Shown here: piece by piece, positions 34,926 to 48,458 of the stretch
Layout of the letters: each line of letters starts with the position of its first letter
How positions within the stretch are numbered: position 1 is the stretch's first letter
Assembly: GCA_036417435.1 (NCBI GenBank)
Contig: CM070903.1
Coordinates: forward strand, 88,247,001-88,311,000
Reading direction: 5' to 3'
Length of the DNA: 64,000 bases
Source: Inia geoffrensis
Taxonomy: Eukaryota; Chordata; Mammalia; Artiodactyla; Iniidae
Translations under genes and position numbers: made by a program
Notes under the pieces: model-generated
What the model saw: only the letters and a program-made list of their open reading frames with translations
What the model was told of the DNA's origin: nothing
The model's database searches: none

Positions 34926-37133
34926 GTGTCACAACTAAAAGCAACTGTGATCTGTGATGGACTAAGGGAAAAAAACAGGAAGTAAGCCTTTAAAATAACT
35001 GATCTTCTATTACTTTGGTATTGACATTTGAGGAAAAGCATGTTTAAGTATAAGAAATTAAAAAGAAGTCTTTGTGTTTTTGAGTCTAGCAAAATATTAC
35101 AAGGTTTCAATTAACCAGAACACTCAGAGCTATTTGAGTGTTGTTATTAATTGAAATTTTTCATTGCATCAAGATTGACCAAAAGGGGAAAAAACTTTTT
35201 TAGTGGCAGATCTTTCTAAAATGTATTAATGCTTCTTTCTGTATTACTAAGTACAATAGCACTGTACCTAATTCTTTCTTTGAAGAATGGAGACATTACT
35301 GTCCTCAGGGCTATTACTCAGTGCATCTTTCTTTACTGAGTGGTACCCAATGTAATTGTCAGAGATGGGCTGAATATATACTGACTGTGGGGCATAACTT
35401 GGAATCTTTAGTATCCTTCAAATGAGGTTGTTTGTTTGTAATTCATTTTTTCTTCTAAACATGACATTTTTTGGAAAAATTAGTTGAGAGGATACTGGTT
35501 AATTAGGTTTTTGTTTTACTATAACTGAACAGATTATAAGTGGCTAAAAGGAAATAGTGTGATATTGTTAATCTGTGGAGGAGGGAAGAGTAATGGTAAA
35601 TTTTTATACAAATTTTGGTAGATTTAAACCATTTTGAGCTTTCTTCAATTTAGTGTTTAGAGGAATAGCTTAAGTGGAGAATCTAAGACCTTTTATACTT
35701 TCTGGGAGCCTTTTAAAAGCTTAAAAAACTCTGGCATATGTTGATGTGGGAAAAACTAGGATCGTAAAGAAGTTAATTTTTTTCTATACACATAACATCT
35801 ATCTAGAATTAGAATCAATTTCAATCTGTCTAATGAAATATCACTATCATGTAGTTGCTTTTATCCTTGAAACTAATAGATCATAATGTATTATTTAGTA
35901 GGTTGAAATAAGTTCAGGCCAAATCTCTTTTAAACGTTAATTTAATCTATTTTGATATATATCTGACATTCAGGAGGAAGAAAATGTAAGGGATAGCAGA
36001 GAATCTTTCTTTAGGAGATTGAGAAGAACTTCGTAGGCAATTTAAAATTAATATTATCAAATCACTCTTTTGCCTGTAGTGACTTGGGACATAGATTAAA
36101 GACATATTTCCAGTACAGGCGATATAGGCAATCTGCCTAAAGTAGGGTGTAGAAATGACTCAACGCCTCCATGAACTCAATGGCCCACCAAACTCTTCTA
36201 GTCCTTCTAGTCCTTCAGAATTTAGATATGAACAAGATATGAATGTGGTGTCAATTTGTAATTCATCAGACAAACCAGTGAACTCATTAGTAGAAATATA
36301 TACTTTTAGAACTGCTAGAAATGTTTTAACTCTCTTAAGGTCTTCTATTGTTGAATCCTTTCTTAGACTTTGAAAGTTGAAGGTCATCTTTTTTATTCTG
36401 ATTATATAACTTTGGTTGAATAGATTTCCTAATATGGCCCTACCATATTAGGGCCCTACCATTGTCAACCCTAGAGCACATAACACAGTCTGTGAATTCA
36501 TCAGCAATCTAATGGTACCTTGGAGTTTTGCAACTTCTACCTGAATGGGCCAGATCCAGATTTGCCTTGTTTTTCTATTGTTAGGGGAAGTCCATTAGCT
36601 TTTACATTTCATTATAGTGTAGCCTTACCAAATTACTCTTTCAAAATAATAAATACTTCTTTCAGATACTGTAGACACCCAAATACATATGGAAAATAAT
36701 TTACTCAGCTAATGGGATTTTGCTGATTTTTAAAATTATTAGTGTATATTGAGCTCTCACTTCTACATGTTGTCGCTAAAATCTCAATTCAAGTTTGGGA
36801 GCCAGCACACAGCTCCTATTGGCACTGGCTGACCACTCTACGCACAATCTTCATTTGAATTTCTTTTAGGTAACACTCCCTGACAAGTAGGTCATAGTCC
36901 CTGATGGGATATCACCATAGTGGCCAATTTTGGCCACCTGGGTTCAAAATTTATAGTTTTCAATATCCACAAAGTCCTTTTCATCAGATTAGAAATCGCA
37001 AAAGGAATTAACTGAGAAGGCTTAAAATAGACCTGTAAGTAAATTGTCTTTGGATGTTTCTAAACAATTTATTGAAGTATGAAAGTAAGATTACTTTGTA
37101 ATCATGTGTAGTTTTTTCATTATTGTATTAGTT

Positions 37134-37495
37134 TACTAGGGTGTCCATAACAAAGTGCCGCAAACTGGGTGGCTTAAACAACAGAAATTTATTTGCTCAC
37201 AGTTCTGGAGACTAGAATTCTGAGATCAAGGTGTCAGAAGGATTGGCTTCTTCTGAAGCCTCTCTCCTTAGCTTATAGATGCCTGTCCTCATGCCTTCAC
37301 ATAGTCTTCCTTCTATGTCCTAATTTCCTCTTCTTAGAAGAACTCATATGGAATTAGGGCCCACCCTAATACTTCATTTTAACTTAATTATCACCTTAAT
37401 AAAGACCCTATCTCCAAATACAGTCACATTCTGAGCTACTGGGTGTTAGGCCTTCAATATATGAATTTTGAGGGGGCACAATTCAGACCATAACA
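37134..37495 (-). mobile_element. MLT1-type solo LTR (ERVL-MaLR)
   Basis: 362 bp, opening 'tgtattagtttactagggtg' and closing 'cagaccataaca', so it keeps TG...CA ends. Internal landmarks 'gggtggcttaaacaacagaa', 'ttagggcccaccctaatact' and 'cacattctgagctactgggt' are the reverse of the MLT1 LTR. No internal retroviral sequence is adjacent. The 5-bp flanks no longer match. Confidence 0.88.
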
Positions 37496-37605
37496 GTTAC
37501 TAATCTCAACTCATTAGAAACTGGTTTCTCATCACCCCTAGTGGCTAGATACAGAACCCTAGCCTTGCTTTGGAGCCTTGATTTCTCTGCCTTATAAGTC
37601 CTTTT

Positions 37606-38300
37606 TTTTTTCTTAACATCTTTATTGGTGTATAATTGCTTTACAATGGTGTGTTAGTTTCTGCTTTATAACAAAGTGAATCAGCTATACATATACATAC
37701 ATCCCCATATCTCCTCCCTCTTGCATCTCCCTTCCACCCTCCCTATCCCACCCCTCTAGGTGGTCACAAAGCACCGAGCTGATCTCCCTGTGCTATGCAG
37801 CTGCTTCCCACTAGCTCTCTGTTTTACATCTGGTAGTGTATATATGTCCATGCCACTCTCTCACTTCATCCCAGCTTACCCTTCCCCTCCCCGTGTCCTC
37901 AAGTCCATTCTCTACATCTGTGTCTTTATTCCTGTCCTGCCCCTAGGTTCTTCAGAACGATTTTTTTTTTTTTTTAGATTCCATATATATGTGTTAGCAT
38001 ACGGTATTTGTTTTTCTCTTTCTGACTTACTTCACTCTGTATGACAGACACTAGGTCCATCCACCTTACTACAAATAACTCAATTTCGTTTCTTTTCATG
38101 GTTGAGTAATATTCCATTGTATATATGTGCCACATCTTCTTTATTCATTCATCTGTCGATGGACACTTAGGTTACTTCCATGTCCTGGCTATTGTAAATA
38201 GAGCTGCAATGAACATTGTGGTACATGACTCTTTTTGAATTATGGTTTTCTCAGGGTATATGCCCAGTAGTGGGATTGCTAGGTTGTATGGTTTTGATTT
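37606..38300 (-). mobile_element. 5'-truncated LINE-1
   Basis: Starts with a T-run and the reversed L1 terminus 'aacatctttattggtgtata', passes through the 3' UTR ('gttttacatctggtagtgta') and ends in the last part of ORF2 near 'tatatgcccagtagtgggat'. About 695 bp. Its 3' end is of a different subfamily from the copy at 11741 but matches the fragment at 63608. Confidence 0.93.
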
Positions 38301-38434
38301 AGGTCATCCCAAGCCTAGTCTCCTATCCATACTGTGACTATTCTCTGCCTCTGTTGCTGTTATTGAAATCTCTTTACTACTTTCATACCTATTGCTCCTC
38401 TTACATTCCATATGGCTTCTAAACTCAAGTTCAT

Positions 38435-38620
38435 TACACTGGTTTCTGTAATAATCAAAAACTAGAAACAACCCAAATGTCCGTTGACGGTTTAATGGAT
38501 AAATTGTGGTATGTACTGAAATGATGATGAAATACTATACAGTGGATAGAATGTAATAACTATTGCTACTTACCCCATGGATGAATCTCACAAACATAAT
38601 ATTGTATCTTTTGCTACCTA
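38435..38620 (+). repeat. old L1M fragment
   Basis: 'aactagaaacaacccaaatg' + 'tccgttgacggtttaatgga' and 'catggatgaatctcacaaac' correspond to the end of ORF2 of an old L1. Confidence 0.8.
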
Positions 38621-38671
38621 CTTCATAAGGACACTTAGCCCACAGAGTCCATGAGTTCAGCAGTAACCATT

Positions 38672-38892
38672 CAGAGTCAATTAATATTTATTGAGCACCT
38701 ACCATGTGCCAGGCATTGTGGAAGTGCTTTCATGCATACTTAATTCTCATAAATTTATGAAGTAGAAATACAGCATTTCTATCCTGTTTTCAGAAAGTAA
38801 AATGAAGCCTTAGAGAGAATAATTTATAAAAGAGCTGGGATTTGAAACTCTGGTCTTCTGACTCCAGTCCTGGTATTTGTGCCAGCATGCCA
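38672..38892 (-). repeat. MIR SINE
   Basis: Reverse MIR: 'ttattgagcacctaccatgt' + 'gccaggcattgt', 'aattctcataaatttatgaa', 'gagctgggatttgaaactct'. Confidence 0.85.
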
Positions 38893-41800
38893 CACCATGC
38901 AATCCTTCTTCCCCTTCCATTGACCATGGAGGCCACACCGGCTCCATTAGCTGTTAATGGCATGGCCACACAGTGACTGAGGCTCATCACTCCGGTGTCT
39001 CTCACACACTGCCGATGACCCCCCAGAGGACTATCAAGATAAGAAGAGTTGCCAGAGTCTGATCCAGAATTTTAGAATAGAAATGCCCAAAGCCTCAGCT
39101 TCTCTCTTAGAACTGTTTCAGGGAAGTCAGGCAGGTGGAGTACCTTAGCTGAGACCTTTTTGACTAGTAGCTTGTGAATTTAGTCTAGTTTCTGTAATTT
39201 AGTTTTCCTAAGTTATATCAACAAAACTGGAGTGTTTGGTGACTGGAGAACAAGCTGGTAAAAACCTTGCACCTGCCAGAAAATGAGGAAATATACAAAG
39301 AAGGCTACTGAGTAGTCAGACTCCAAGCCCACAACTCTTATTCATAAATTAGTAATAGAGTTTGCCTGAAACATTCATAAAGGGGAATTCAAGTCCACTA
39401 GTTACTAGCCCTCCTCTAGAAGGAAAATGGACACTGTGTATGTATTTTTGAATTTGCTATCTCAAATTCAAAAATTTGGTAACAATATATTTACCACATG
39501 GCCTTTACATCTACTTTTTAAAAGAGGTGGGATTCAATTTCTTTGCTCTAAGATAACAATAGTCAATATTGAAAGGCCTCCAATTTGGTAGGGGGATGGA
39601 ATTCTTTCTTCTGACTTGTTTTTTTACTTGGTAAATAGATTTTACTTACTAGGGGCAAGACATTGGGGGATGTATCTAACCACCGACAAGAAAAAGAGTT
39701 TCACCGATAATCAAATCAATTCAAGGGAACTGTTTCTTGTCTCTACCACATATTTATCTACAGGGATTCTTATTTGTTATATTTTCTTTGCAAAACTTTC
39801 CAATCAAGAATATGTGGAAAAGAGGGGAGTGATAAAGAAACCAATTTTTTGTACATGGTTCCTCCCAAGTTTCCACACCACTATCCTTCCACATTTTACT
39901 ATCTTGTATACTATATACCACCTTGGCTAATTTCAAGCACTTAGAAACCAGACCTCAATACCTCTTCACCTAACCCCTCCCAGAAAGAGGCCATGTCTCA
40001 CCTCTCCCTATGCACCAAACACCACTGATTCAGCAGAATTTCAGCAACTATTTATGCTGGTGATGAGTGATTCTCATAACACCTTACTTTCTCTTAAGTG
40101 TTGGATATGTATCCGTTTGTGCAAGTAAGATACAAGTAGTCTGGAGTATTTGTATTTGGGAAGATATTTTTTGAAAAGAAAAAAATAACAAAGTAATCTT
40201 TAGGACTTTGTGTTTTCAGTCTTTTTCCTTTTGCTTAAAAATAACCCCCCTCACCCAAATGCCTGTTTTGCAGATCATCTGAGGTATTAACAAGGAATTG
40301 AAAATAACGAAAGTAACCCTCTAATTACCATTGCATTTTTTTGGTTACATATTTCACACAATCACCAAAGGCCTCTCAAACATAAATATATTTATATAAA
40401 TATAAATAACAAATTTGGGATTTATCATACCAGAAAGGAAAACGTATCATACCAGAAATTAAACATTACTTCTGAATTATTGAATATGTATTATTTATGC
40501 CATCCTCAGCATAAGCCAAACAAGGTCAAAAGAAAACAATTTTTTTAAACCAGACCATTTTTGGTAGCAAAAGTTGCTTCCAGGTGCATAATAGAGAAAC
40601 TCAATATTAAGGCAAAATAGGTTGCAAGTAATTCAAAGCCACGATAATCAGAGTAAGCCTGATAGTAAAACTTCACTAATTGAAAACTGGTTATAGATAA
40701 GTGAACAGTGAGTGATGTGACTTTGACCATTTGTCAGGAAAGCTTGCTAAGCAAACAGAGCAAATATGCCTGGGGATAAGGTGGGAGTGAGATGGGGAAT
40801 GTTTAACCTTCTCCAGAGAACAAACAAATGGTAAATTGTGGACAAATGGATCTTGTTAATTAAAAAGAAGTCTTATCTGTCCTTCAGAGCCAGTGTGAAG
40901 CATCTTTACTTGGTAACATTTTATTAATTTTAATGAAATTTTATTTAGGTTTTATTTTTATTTTGAAACAATTTCATTTCTTTAAATGTCTAAGACTTTT
41001 TATGTAATTCAAAATCACATTCTGTCAGAGTTGGTCATATTACATGATTTCAGTACCTTCACGTGAAAAAGGTATTAAATAGTTACTTGTATTTACTGAG
41101 TGAACTTGAGTGTCTATCACTATACCAAATAACGCGAAGTAGTTCAAAAGAATCAAGCACAATCTTTGCTCGCACAAGGTAGTTTCATTGATGAGACAGT
41201 CACAGAACATTTTACAAAATAAAGGATTATAACAAGGTCCCTGGGAGGAGCTTAATCTCCATGCACAACTCAGGACTTTTGGGTAGGGGCAATCCTGTTC
41301 CTCAAGTGACCCACTGTGAAATTAGAAAAAATGACACGGGGTGCTTTGGAACCAGTTGGTGACTCTGGTCATTGAGGGCTGATTTTTTTTAAATAAAAGT
41401 AGAGATAGAAGTGGACTCAACTTCCTCAAAAGTGCTCCTGGATGGTCAAGAACACACCCTGAGACAGGAGAGACTGAAGTGCTTAGGCCTATTTTCCGAG
41501 GGAGAGACCACATTTTAAGAGTCACATCACTTTTACACACCAGTGTTTTCTGCTTCAGGCCTAAATGTTCCAGGTTTTCTGAGGGTGTTTTAAGAACTAC
41601 AAGATGAAAGCTACTGATTGGGCACCCATTATGATTGGTAAGTACTATTAGGGGAGACTCCCTGAGTGCGAACAAAAATAGTAAGAGCAGCATTGGTGGT
41701 AAGGGGGCCTGTTAGGGCAGGAACAGCTGCTGTGGAGGTGCTGAGGAGATGATGGAAGCAGCTGCTGCCGAAATGGACTACCCAGAGGTGAGAGAGAGAG

Positions 41801-43758
41801 CAGCCCCAGGGACACCACACTGACTATGGAGAAGACACAAACCCAGGGTCACCTTATGCACCAGCACAGTGGACACAGTTCAGAGGGCCCAAGATACTCT
41901 TAAGGACCCATAAAATTGTTTTAATTATATCTTTCTTAAAATCAGAACCCCCTAAATGACTATGAAAATAATGAATGTGTAATAATAAATTCAGTGTGGA
42001 TTATATTTTTCTTGATACAGCTTATCATAAAATACAGTCTTCTACATTTTTCTTTTTATGGAGGAAGGGGCCCATGAAGGCAAAAGTTTGAGGGCCTGTA
42101 AAAGTCATAAAGACCCCCTACACCAATCACTCAGGCCAAGGACAGTGTGTGTGCATGCGGGGGGCGTGGAATCCCAGCGACTTTCATGTGTGGAGGTTTA
42201 GAATTAAAGAGATTGTTATCCACAACTCTCCCATCGCCACATACACATACACCACACACAGCAAAAAGTGCCAAATAGCACATAACACAAACTGAGGGCA
42301 TAGGAGTTTTATAGTAGAATGTAATTAGAATCAGTCCTCATTCACCTCAGAAGACTTCATTGCAAAGGTGATGGTTTGGAGAGTCATCTGGGAAAAACAA
42401 TGCTGGAGGGGAAAAAAAAAAAAGTAAGAGAGAAAGACATGGAGAATCAACAAATCAACTAGATGTCTTCCTTTTAAATGCCGTGTGTCATTATTTTAAC
42501 TAGAGGCATCAATTTCCTTACTGCAACTTGACTACCCTTATTAAGGAATCAGTAATCATATTATTTCCAGCTATAAACAGATCACTGAAACAATGGCGAA
42601 TTCATATGATTTTTCAGTTCCTCATATGAATTGCTAGTTAAGAAAACAGAGCATTCCATCCATGCTTCCCAATTGTTTACATCTAGATCTGTGCTTCCTT
42701 CAGGATGTTTAGAACCAAGGATTGACCAGTATGCTCAGATTTAGTTCTATTTGTACCACCTTTAAAATTTACAAAACATTCTGTTGGGGGCGGAGATGAG
42801 TTAAATGTTACCGTGATAGAACCAGCATGGTTTGAACCCTACTCTACGTTGGAAGAAATCTACAGGAACACACAACTGGGAGAAGACATAATATGCTAGG
42901 CAAAGATCGCCACCATTCATGGGACATTGATCTGACGTTTTCCCATGTTGAAAGAGAAGTTTGAAGAGAGCATGACACTTATCATGACATTTACCTTCCC
43001 CAGTAAAAGAAGGTTATCCTGGCTTTGCACATGAGAGACGAGAATAGCCATCAGAAATCAGCCTTTTTGTGGCCAGTTTCCCGCAGGTACATGTTAAGTT
43101 CAGGGTCTGGACTTTATGAGATATATAATTTTTCAGCATATGCAATACTGAATATCATTTCATTTCAAACAGTGTTGCTAAAATGATCTAAATGGCAGGT
43201 ATTTGCTTACATGTATGTATGTATGAAGAAATATATTCAATACATTCACATTTGTAAACTTGATTGTAGTTTGTCTATCCTTAGAACGGTCATCCTAAAA
43301 AAAACTGTTTAATCTCCAATATTGTAAATATAAAATTTGGGGGGAAAATGCATGAAAATGTTAGGGTTGCTATTTTAACTTTCTTGTTTCTGTTTTTTCC
43401 TCAATTTTTGGCAATAGCATATATTAATTTTACAATCAGAACAAAAGGAAGACTGTTATTTAAATTCATATATTAGCTAATTTAGGGTTAGCAGAGATGT
43501 CTAGTATTGTAGTCTTTTACTCTTCCCCTATTTTAATATATCTCCGTTTCTTCTGTTTAATATCTTTGATAAAGAGCCTCTGTATTATTGTCGATAGGTT
43601 AAGAATAATAAAAATAATTTTTAAGTTACAAACTCCATAGTAGCAGTAATAGAATCTGCAACTAGAAAATTGCTTACAAATGGGCTGTGTTACTCTGAAA
43701 TTTTATTTTATTTTATTTTTATTAATATTTAATAAAAATTAAATTTTATTTCATGTGT
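38893..43758. other. unique AT-rich sequence
   Basis: About 4.9 kb without a supportable gene. A weak L2-like stretch may lie near 41090-41260 and a possible decayed DNA transposon near 41880-42120; neither is firm. A GC-richer patch at 41690-41830 shows no exon signature. Confidence 0.4.
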
Positions 43759-43775
43759 CCAAAATAGATCTCAGG

Positions 43776-44010
43776 GGCTTCCCTGGTGGTGCAGTGGTTG
43801 GGAATCCGCCTGCCAATTCAGGGGACATGGGTTCGTGCCCCGGTCTGGGAAGACCCCACATGCCACGGAGTGGCTAGGTCCATGAGCCATGGCCACTGAG
43901 CCTGCGCGTCCGGAGCCTGTGCTCCACAATGGGAGAGGGCGCAACAGTGAGAGGCCCGTGTACCGCAAAAAAAAAAAAAAAAAAAAAAAAAAAACAACCA
44001 AAAAAAAAAC
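43776..44010 (+). mobile_element. CHR-2 SINE, deleted form
   Basis: Perfect 17-bp duplication, ccaaaatagatctcagg (43759-43775 and 44011-44027). The A-tail is about 60 nt long and interrupted by 'caacc'. Confidence 0.96.
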
Positions 44011-44429
44011 CCAAAATAGATCTCAGGAAAATCCTAGTAAAGATGGCATTTCATGGCATTGAGTTAGCATTTAATAATAATTGGAGAGATGCTAAATCTT
44101 ATAAGCCTATTAAGATCTACAGAACAGAAAAAATTGTGTGTATGTGAAATGTTAGGTTCATTTTCTAAGAAGATAGGAGAAACAAAAACATTTTGTTAGA
44201 AATGTGCTCATGAGCGAAGTTATGGATGGCTGATTCTTATTGACCATTGCAGACTAAAGAAAATATTTCTCCAAAATATCTGCTTAGATCCATACTGTGC
44301 AATTATACTGAGAAGTGGTGGTTGCCCCAAACTTGGGTGATACCATTGGAAACCCTGCATTTAGGGCAGTTGATGAGGGCAGAGTGGAAGAGCCCTCCCA
44401 CCCCTAACAAAGCTGGATGGAGAGAGAAC

Positions 44430-44650
44430 AGTGTGGTAGAGAAGGAAGCACACAGGCTGGGAGGTGGGTCTGGTTCCCATCCGGGCTTAGCTTTGAGGCC
44501 TTGGCCAAATCACACCACCTCTGAGCCTCAAAACCCAAAAATGTCTAGCAAAGACACTAATACCTATGCCACAGGGCTCTCATGAGATCAAACAAGTAAA
44601 AACATGCAAAACACCCAGCAGAGTGCTCAGCACACAGTAACTTCTCTAAA
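44430..44650 (+). repeat. MIR SINE
   Basis: 'ggttcccatccgggcttagc', 'ccttggccaaatcacaccac', 'agggctctcatgagatcaaa', 'cagagtgctcagcacacagt' in MIR order. Confidence 0.82.
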
Positions 44651-45018
44651 TAGGTTAGATCCTTCCCTGTGAGACAGGCCTAGAGCCCACACCTTCTCAT
44701 CTGAGGATACCTCATAGCTTCACAGCCTGGTATCCAGCCTGAGAAGATCCTGTGACTTCCAATATTTTCTACTCTGTTTCTTATACTCTATATTTAAAAA
44801 AGAAGAAGAAGAAGTGGGCCAAAATTGAGTTTTCTTAATAAATGTTAGTGTCACTTGCTACACTCTGTGTTTCATTCATTTATGCCTGGTGTTATAATAG
44901 AAATTAATTAAAAAGATCATTCTCAAGAATTATTATTTGTTAGAAAAGCTACTATTTTATATATTTCATTTGTGAAGAAACAAAATGATAAAAGAATTTT
45001 TTTTTTAATGAAAGAATT

Positions 45019-45237
45019 GGGCTTCCCTGGTGGCGCAGTGGTTGAGAGTCCACCTGCCGATGCAGGGGACACAGGTTCGTGCCCCAGTCTGGGAAGATCC
45101 CACATGCCGCTGAGCGGCTGGGCCCGTGAGCCATGGTCGCTGAGCCTGCGTGTCCGGAGCCTGTGCTCCGCAATGGGAGAGGCCACAACAGTGAGAGGCC
45201 CGCGTACCGCAAAAAAAAAAAAAAAAAAAAAAAAATC
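45019..45237 (+). mobile_element. CHR-2 SINE, deleted form
   Basis: Flanked by an 8-bp duplication, aaagaatt (45011-45018 and 45238-45245), after a long A-tail. Confidence 0.95.
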
Positions 45238-45245
45238 AAAGAATT

Positions 45246-48200
45246 TTCTACAGCAAATCACGAAAAATGAGATGTTTCCCTTTATGCCGATACTGTTTTC
45301 TAAACAGTCAAAAACATCTCAAGAGATGCAATAAGGAAGTGGGAAAAGGTGATTTTGAAGTATTATTTGAAAAGAAATAGGCTGAAATAATTGCTAGAGG
45401 GTGTCATAATGCGATAATCAACTTGTAAAGTTTCACTATTCTCTTGTGGCTAGAATGACATATTTAGAAGCATACCGGTTTAATGTAATCTAAATCCATT
45501 TATATGCTTGAGTGTGTAGTCAGTGTATATTTCCTTTTTGCTGTCTTCATGATGTTTCAAATAATAGATTAATATTGACCTTATGGTGTAGTTCTATTTA
45601 GAAAATTGAGCTTGAACTATGGATAATTAGGTGTATATATTTCTTACAATGTTTTAAGACACTGAATTTAAAAAAAAAAAAAAAAAAAAAAAACCTGCAC
45701 AGTTGAATTACTGTCAGCCCTGCAGAGCTGCTGATAAGCCAAGTTGTATAGTTTCATGAATTGCCAACTCAGTTATCAGACAGGTTCTGAATTCTAGAAG
45801 CATTATCCCACAAGATAAATGGACAAGTCAGAAATGACACAGCTTGATTTTAAGGTACCAGGTGGAGGTGGCAATACAATCTGGGGGAAATCTTGGTTTG
45901 ATATATGAGTGCATTCACGTGATTTGGCAGTGGTTTTAGACACCATGGAGATGTCACGTGGCCGACCTTCCTGCTCTGTTCTCGGACTATACCACACTTG
46001 TGAAAGAGTGAGGCTCATGGGGTAATAACTCAAAAGCCAAAAGGCTGTAAAGCAAAAAAGTTGCTAGCAGGCACTAACCTGGGTGTCATGACTCTTTTCA
46101 GGTAGTAGGTGTAACCTTGAAGAAAAAGTGGCACTGTCTTCAAAAAAGTGACCTGACCCTGGCTTTGGTGGGTTTTTCTGCAAGAAATAAAAAGCACCGC
46201 ATGTGTTTATTATACATCCTTTCTAGCTGACCACTGCTTTGTTCTAGAGTTCAGCATGAAAGGACTAATTTTTGTTTTCTTTTGTTTTTGTTTTAGTGAA
46301 ATGGCATGTCCGTTGCTAATTCTAGCTATTATAGTTGCACATGTGAAAAATACCTATACGTAGTTTATAGATTGGTAGCATTTCAAATAAATGGTATACT
46401 GAAATATTGACCTGAAATTTTTTGAGATGCTTATCAATTGATATTTTTTTTCTTAGCTCAAGGAAAGAGTCTGAATCATTATTTTTTAAATTTTACCTTG
46501 TAACATTAGATATGTTTTTTAAAATATATTAGGAATTTAAATATAAGCATGCCACTTTGTTTATTGCTATATTATTAAACCTCTTGGAGCATGGAAAGAA
46601 TTCTTCACAAATGATTTTGCTCTTTTGAAAAAAATAAGCTGCAAAAATATTTGTTAAACTATATATAGTCTGTCAATGAGGGTAGCTTATAAAGGTATAC
46701 TGAGCTTACAGTATGTAATGCTTTATCCAAATAATTTTTATATTTTGAAAATGTCAAATAGTTTAAGAGTGCCATAAATATTTTCCCAGAATTCAGAACT
46801 GTATGTATCTCTATTTTAGGAAGATGACATTGCTTCATTAAAGGAAAAACCTGGATCATTATGCACCCCAGTTTGTATGCAGTGAATCACTGTTGCCCTT
46901 TATTCTTCCAGAATTTAGTTAATCTAAGGATTGTGCCCATATAAACTTTGCAGAACACATAAGAAAATTACCACTGTTATATCTGATGAATAAAATCTCT
47001 AACAGTTGATTTTCTATCATAGAAATAACACATTATCATTCAGTAATGCTAGGTTTTAAGTTACAAAGCAAAGAAACAAACTTTCAGCATTGTAAAGAGA
47101 TTCACACATTTTAAAATGTAGTAACTATACAGAGTTTTTCTTTGTTCCCATAAATAAAAGCTGCCACTCATTACATTTTAGAAAGGCAATGCCTGAAAAA
47201 ATGGACAATGTTCTGCTTCTTAGAGTTAACCTACCTTTTAAATACTTAAAGCCCCGTGCAAACCAAAGATAATAATGTAATTCTATCCTCTTTAGTTGCA
47301 TAGAGACTATCAAGATTTATTAACCTCTGGAGTTAATAGTGACCGTAGCTCTTAATTCCCTTTCAGACAACGGACCCTCATATGTCCATTTTTGTTTCTT
47401 TGCCTATATCTCTGTGTGCTACGTTTGTATTTTAAGTAGAGTTACAACACAGATATTCACGTGTGCACTTAATATAAGGTTGTTTTCTCCAGAGAGGCTC
47501 TGCCCAGAGACCAAAGAAAATGGAAGGTTTTGTTTTTGAAGTGTTTAAAGATTATTTAATTTTTACATAGTATGAGATGTTGCTAATTGGGTTGGGAAGG
47601 TGATATTTTGTTTTTTGTTTTTTTCCCTTATGTCCTATCTACTCTCAAAAACTTAATAATCTGGTAAACTAAAACCCCAGAAAACCAGCATACCCCTTTA
47701 CAGTCCATAGTTACGCTTGTATGAGGCCAAAAAATTATAGATATCAGTATATCATTGCCTCTATTATTAATCATCCTTTACTTACACCTGGATTTATGAG
47801 ATTCTCCAATTAAAAGACATTTCTAAAATTCTATTAAATTTTTTAATCTCAAGAACATTGAGAGTTACAAATTTTTTTCATACTACCTCCCCAAAATAAA
47901 CAAGCTGGGTGAATTCCTGTGATGTTAGGCTGCCGAAGAATTTTTAGAGGTTTTATGACATGTTTACTTTTTATGCCCGATCCACTCAAAAATGACAGAC
48001 TCCAGAGATCACGGAGCAGAAGTCCTCTGTGGAAGTGAGACCCTGATCCTAATCCCTAATCCAGACTCCTCACTGCCATTCAAAACACTTAGGGATTATA
48101 TAGGAATAAGTTTTAAATGAACATAACAGGCAATCTATAGTGTTTTTAAATCAATACTATAAAAATTGTCATGTCATGTAAATTGCCTTAAAATATATTA

Positions 48201-48458
48201 TACATATAAAATACTATGTTAAAATTAAATGTAATATGTCAGCTGTAAAGGTGAAAAAGTAGCTGACTAAAAAGTTCACAAATAATCTTTTTTCAGATTT
48301 TGTGTGTTTTCTCCTCAGCCAAAAGCCTCAAGATTCACTTGCAGCAGCCTACCTCTTCATTTATGTTGGATTGCTCTTTAAACATTAGAATATCTTGTGA
48401 TAAACAATAAGTTAAAGATTTCTCCTGACACAAGTCATTGTTGATTTCACTGTTATAG
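45246..48458. other. AT-rich intron upstream of the 105-nt PEX5L exon
   Basis: No interspersed repeat is recognised in these 3.2 kb apart from an A24 tract near 45670-45693. This is one of the least repeat-laden stretches in the window. Confidence 0.45.

Larger units (their letters stand above)
33886..37133. other. unique AT-rich sequence
   Basis: About 3.2 kb with no recognised gene. It contains a 45-bp tandem duplication (34676-34760), an AT-rich microsatellite (34838-34925) and a small palindrome (36425-36460). Overlapping frames of 72 and 75 codons on opposite strands at 36155-36387 resemble no family I know. Confidence 0.4.
1..48458 (+). other. PEX5L: inferred PEX5L intron or upstream sequence
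   Basis: No other exon could be supported left of the exon at 48459. I looked for the start-methionine exon and for the other known N-terminal segment of PEX5L on the + strand and found neither. PEX5L has very large 5' introns in mammals (family knowledge), so this 48 kb is most simply intron. The left end could still lie upstream of an alternative first exon. The repeats inside it are listed separately; the rest is unique AT-rich sequence. Confidence 0.55.

Noticed and set aside
41880..42120. Possible decayed DNA transposon
   Set aside because: Only vague similarity to hAT ends; no terminal repeats or target duplication could be fixed.
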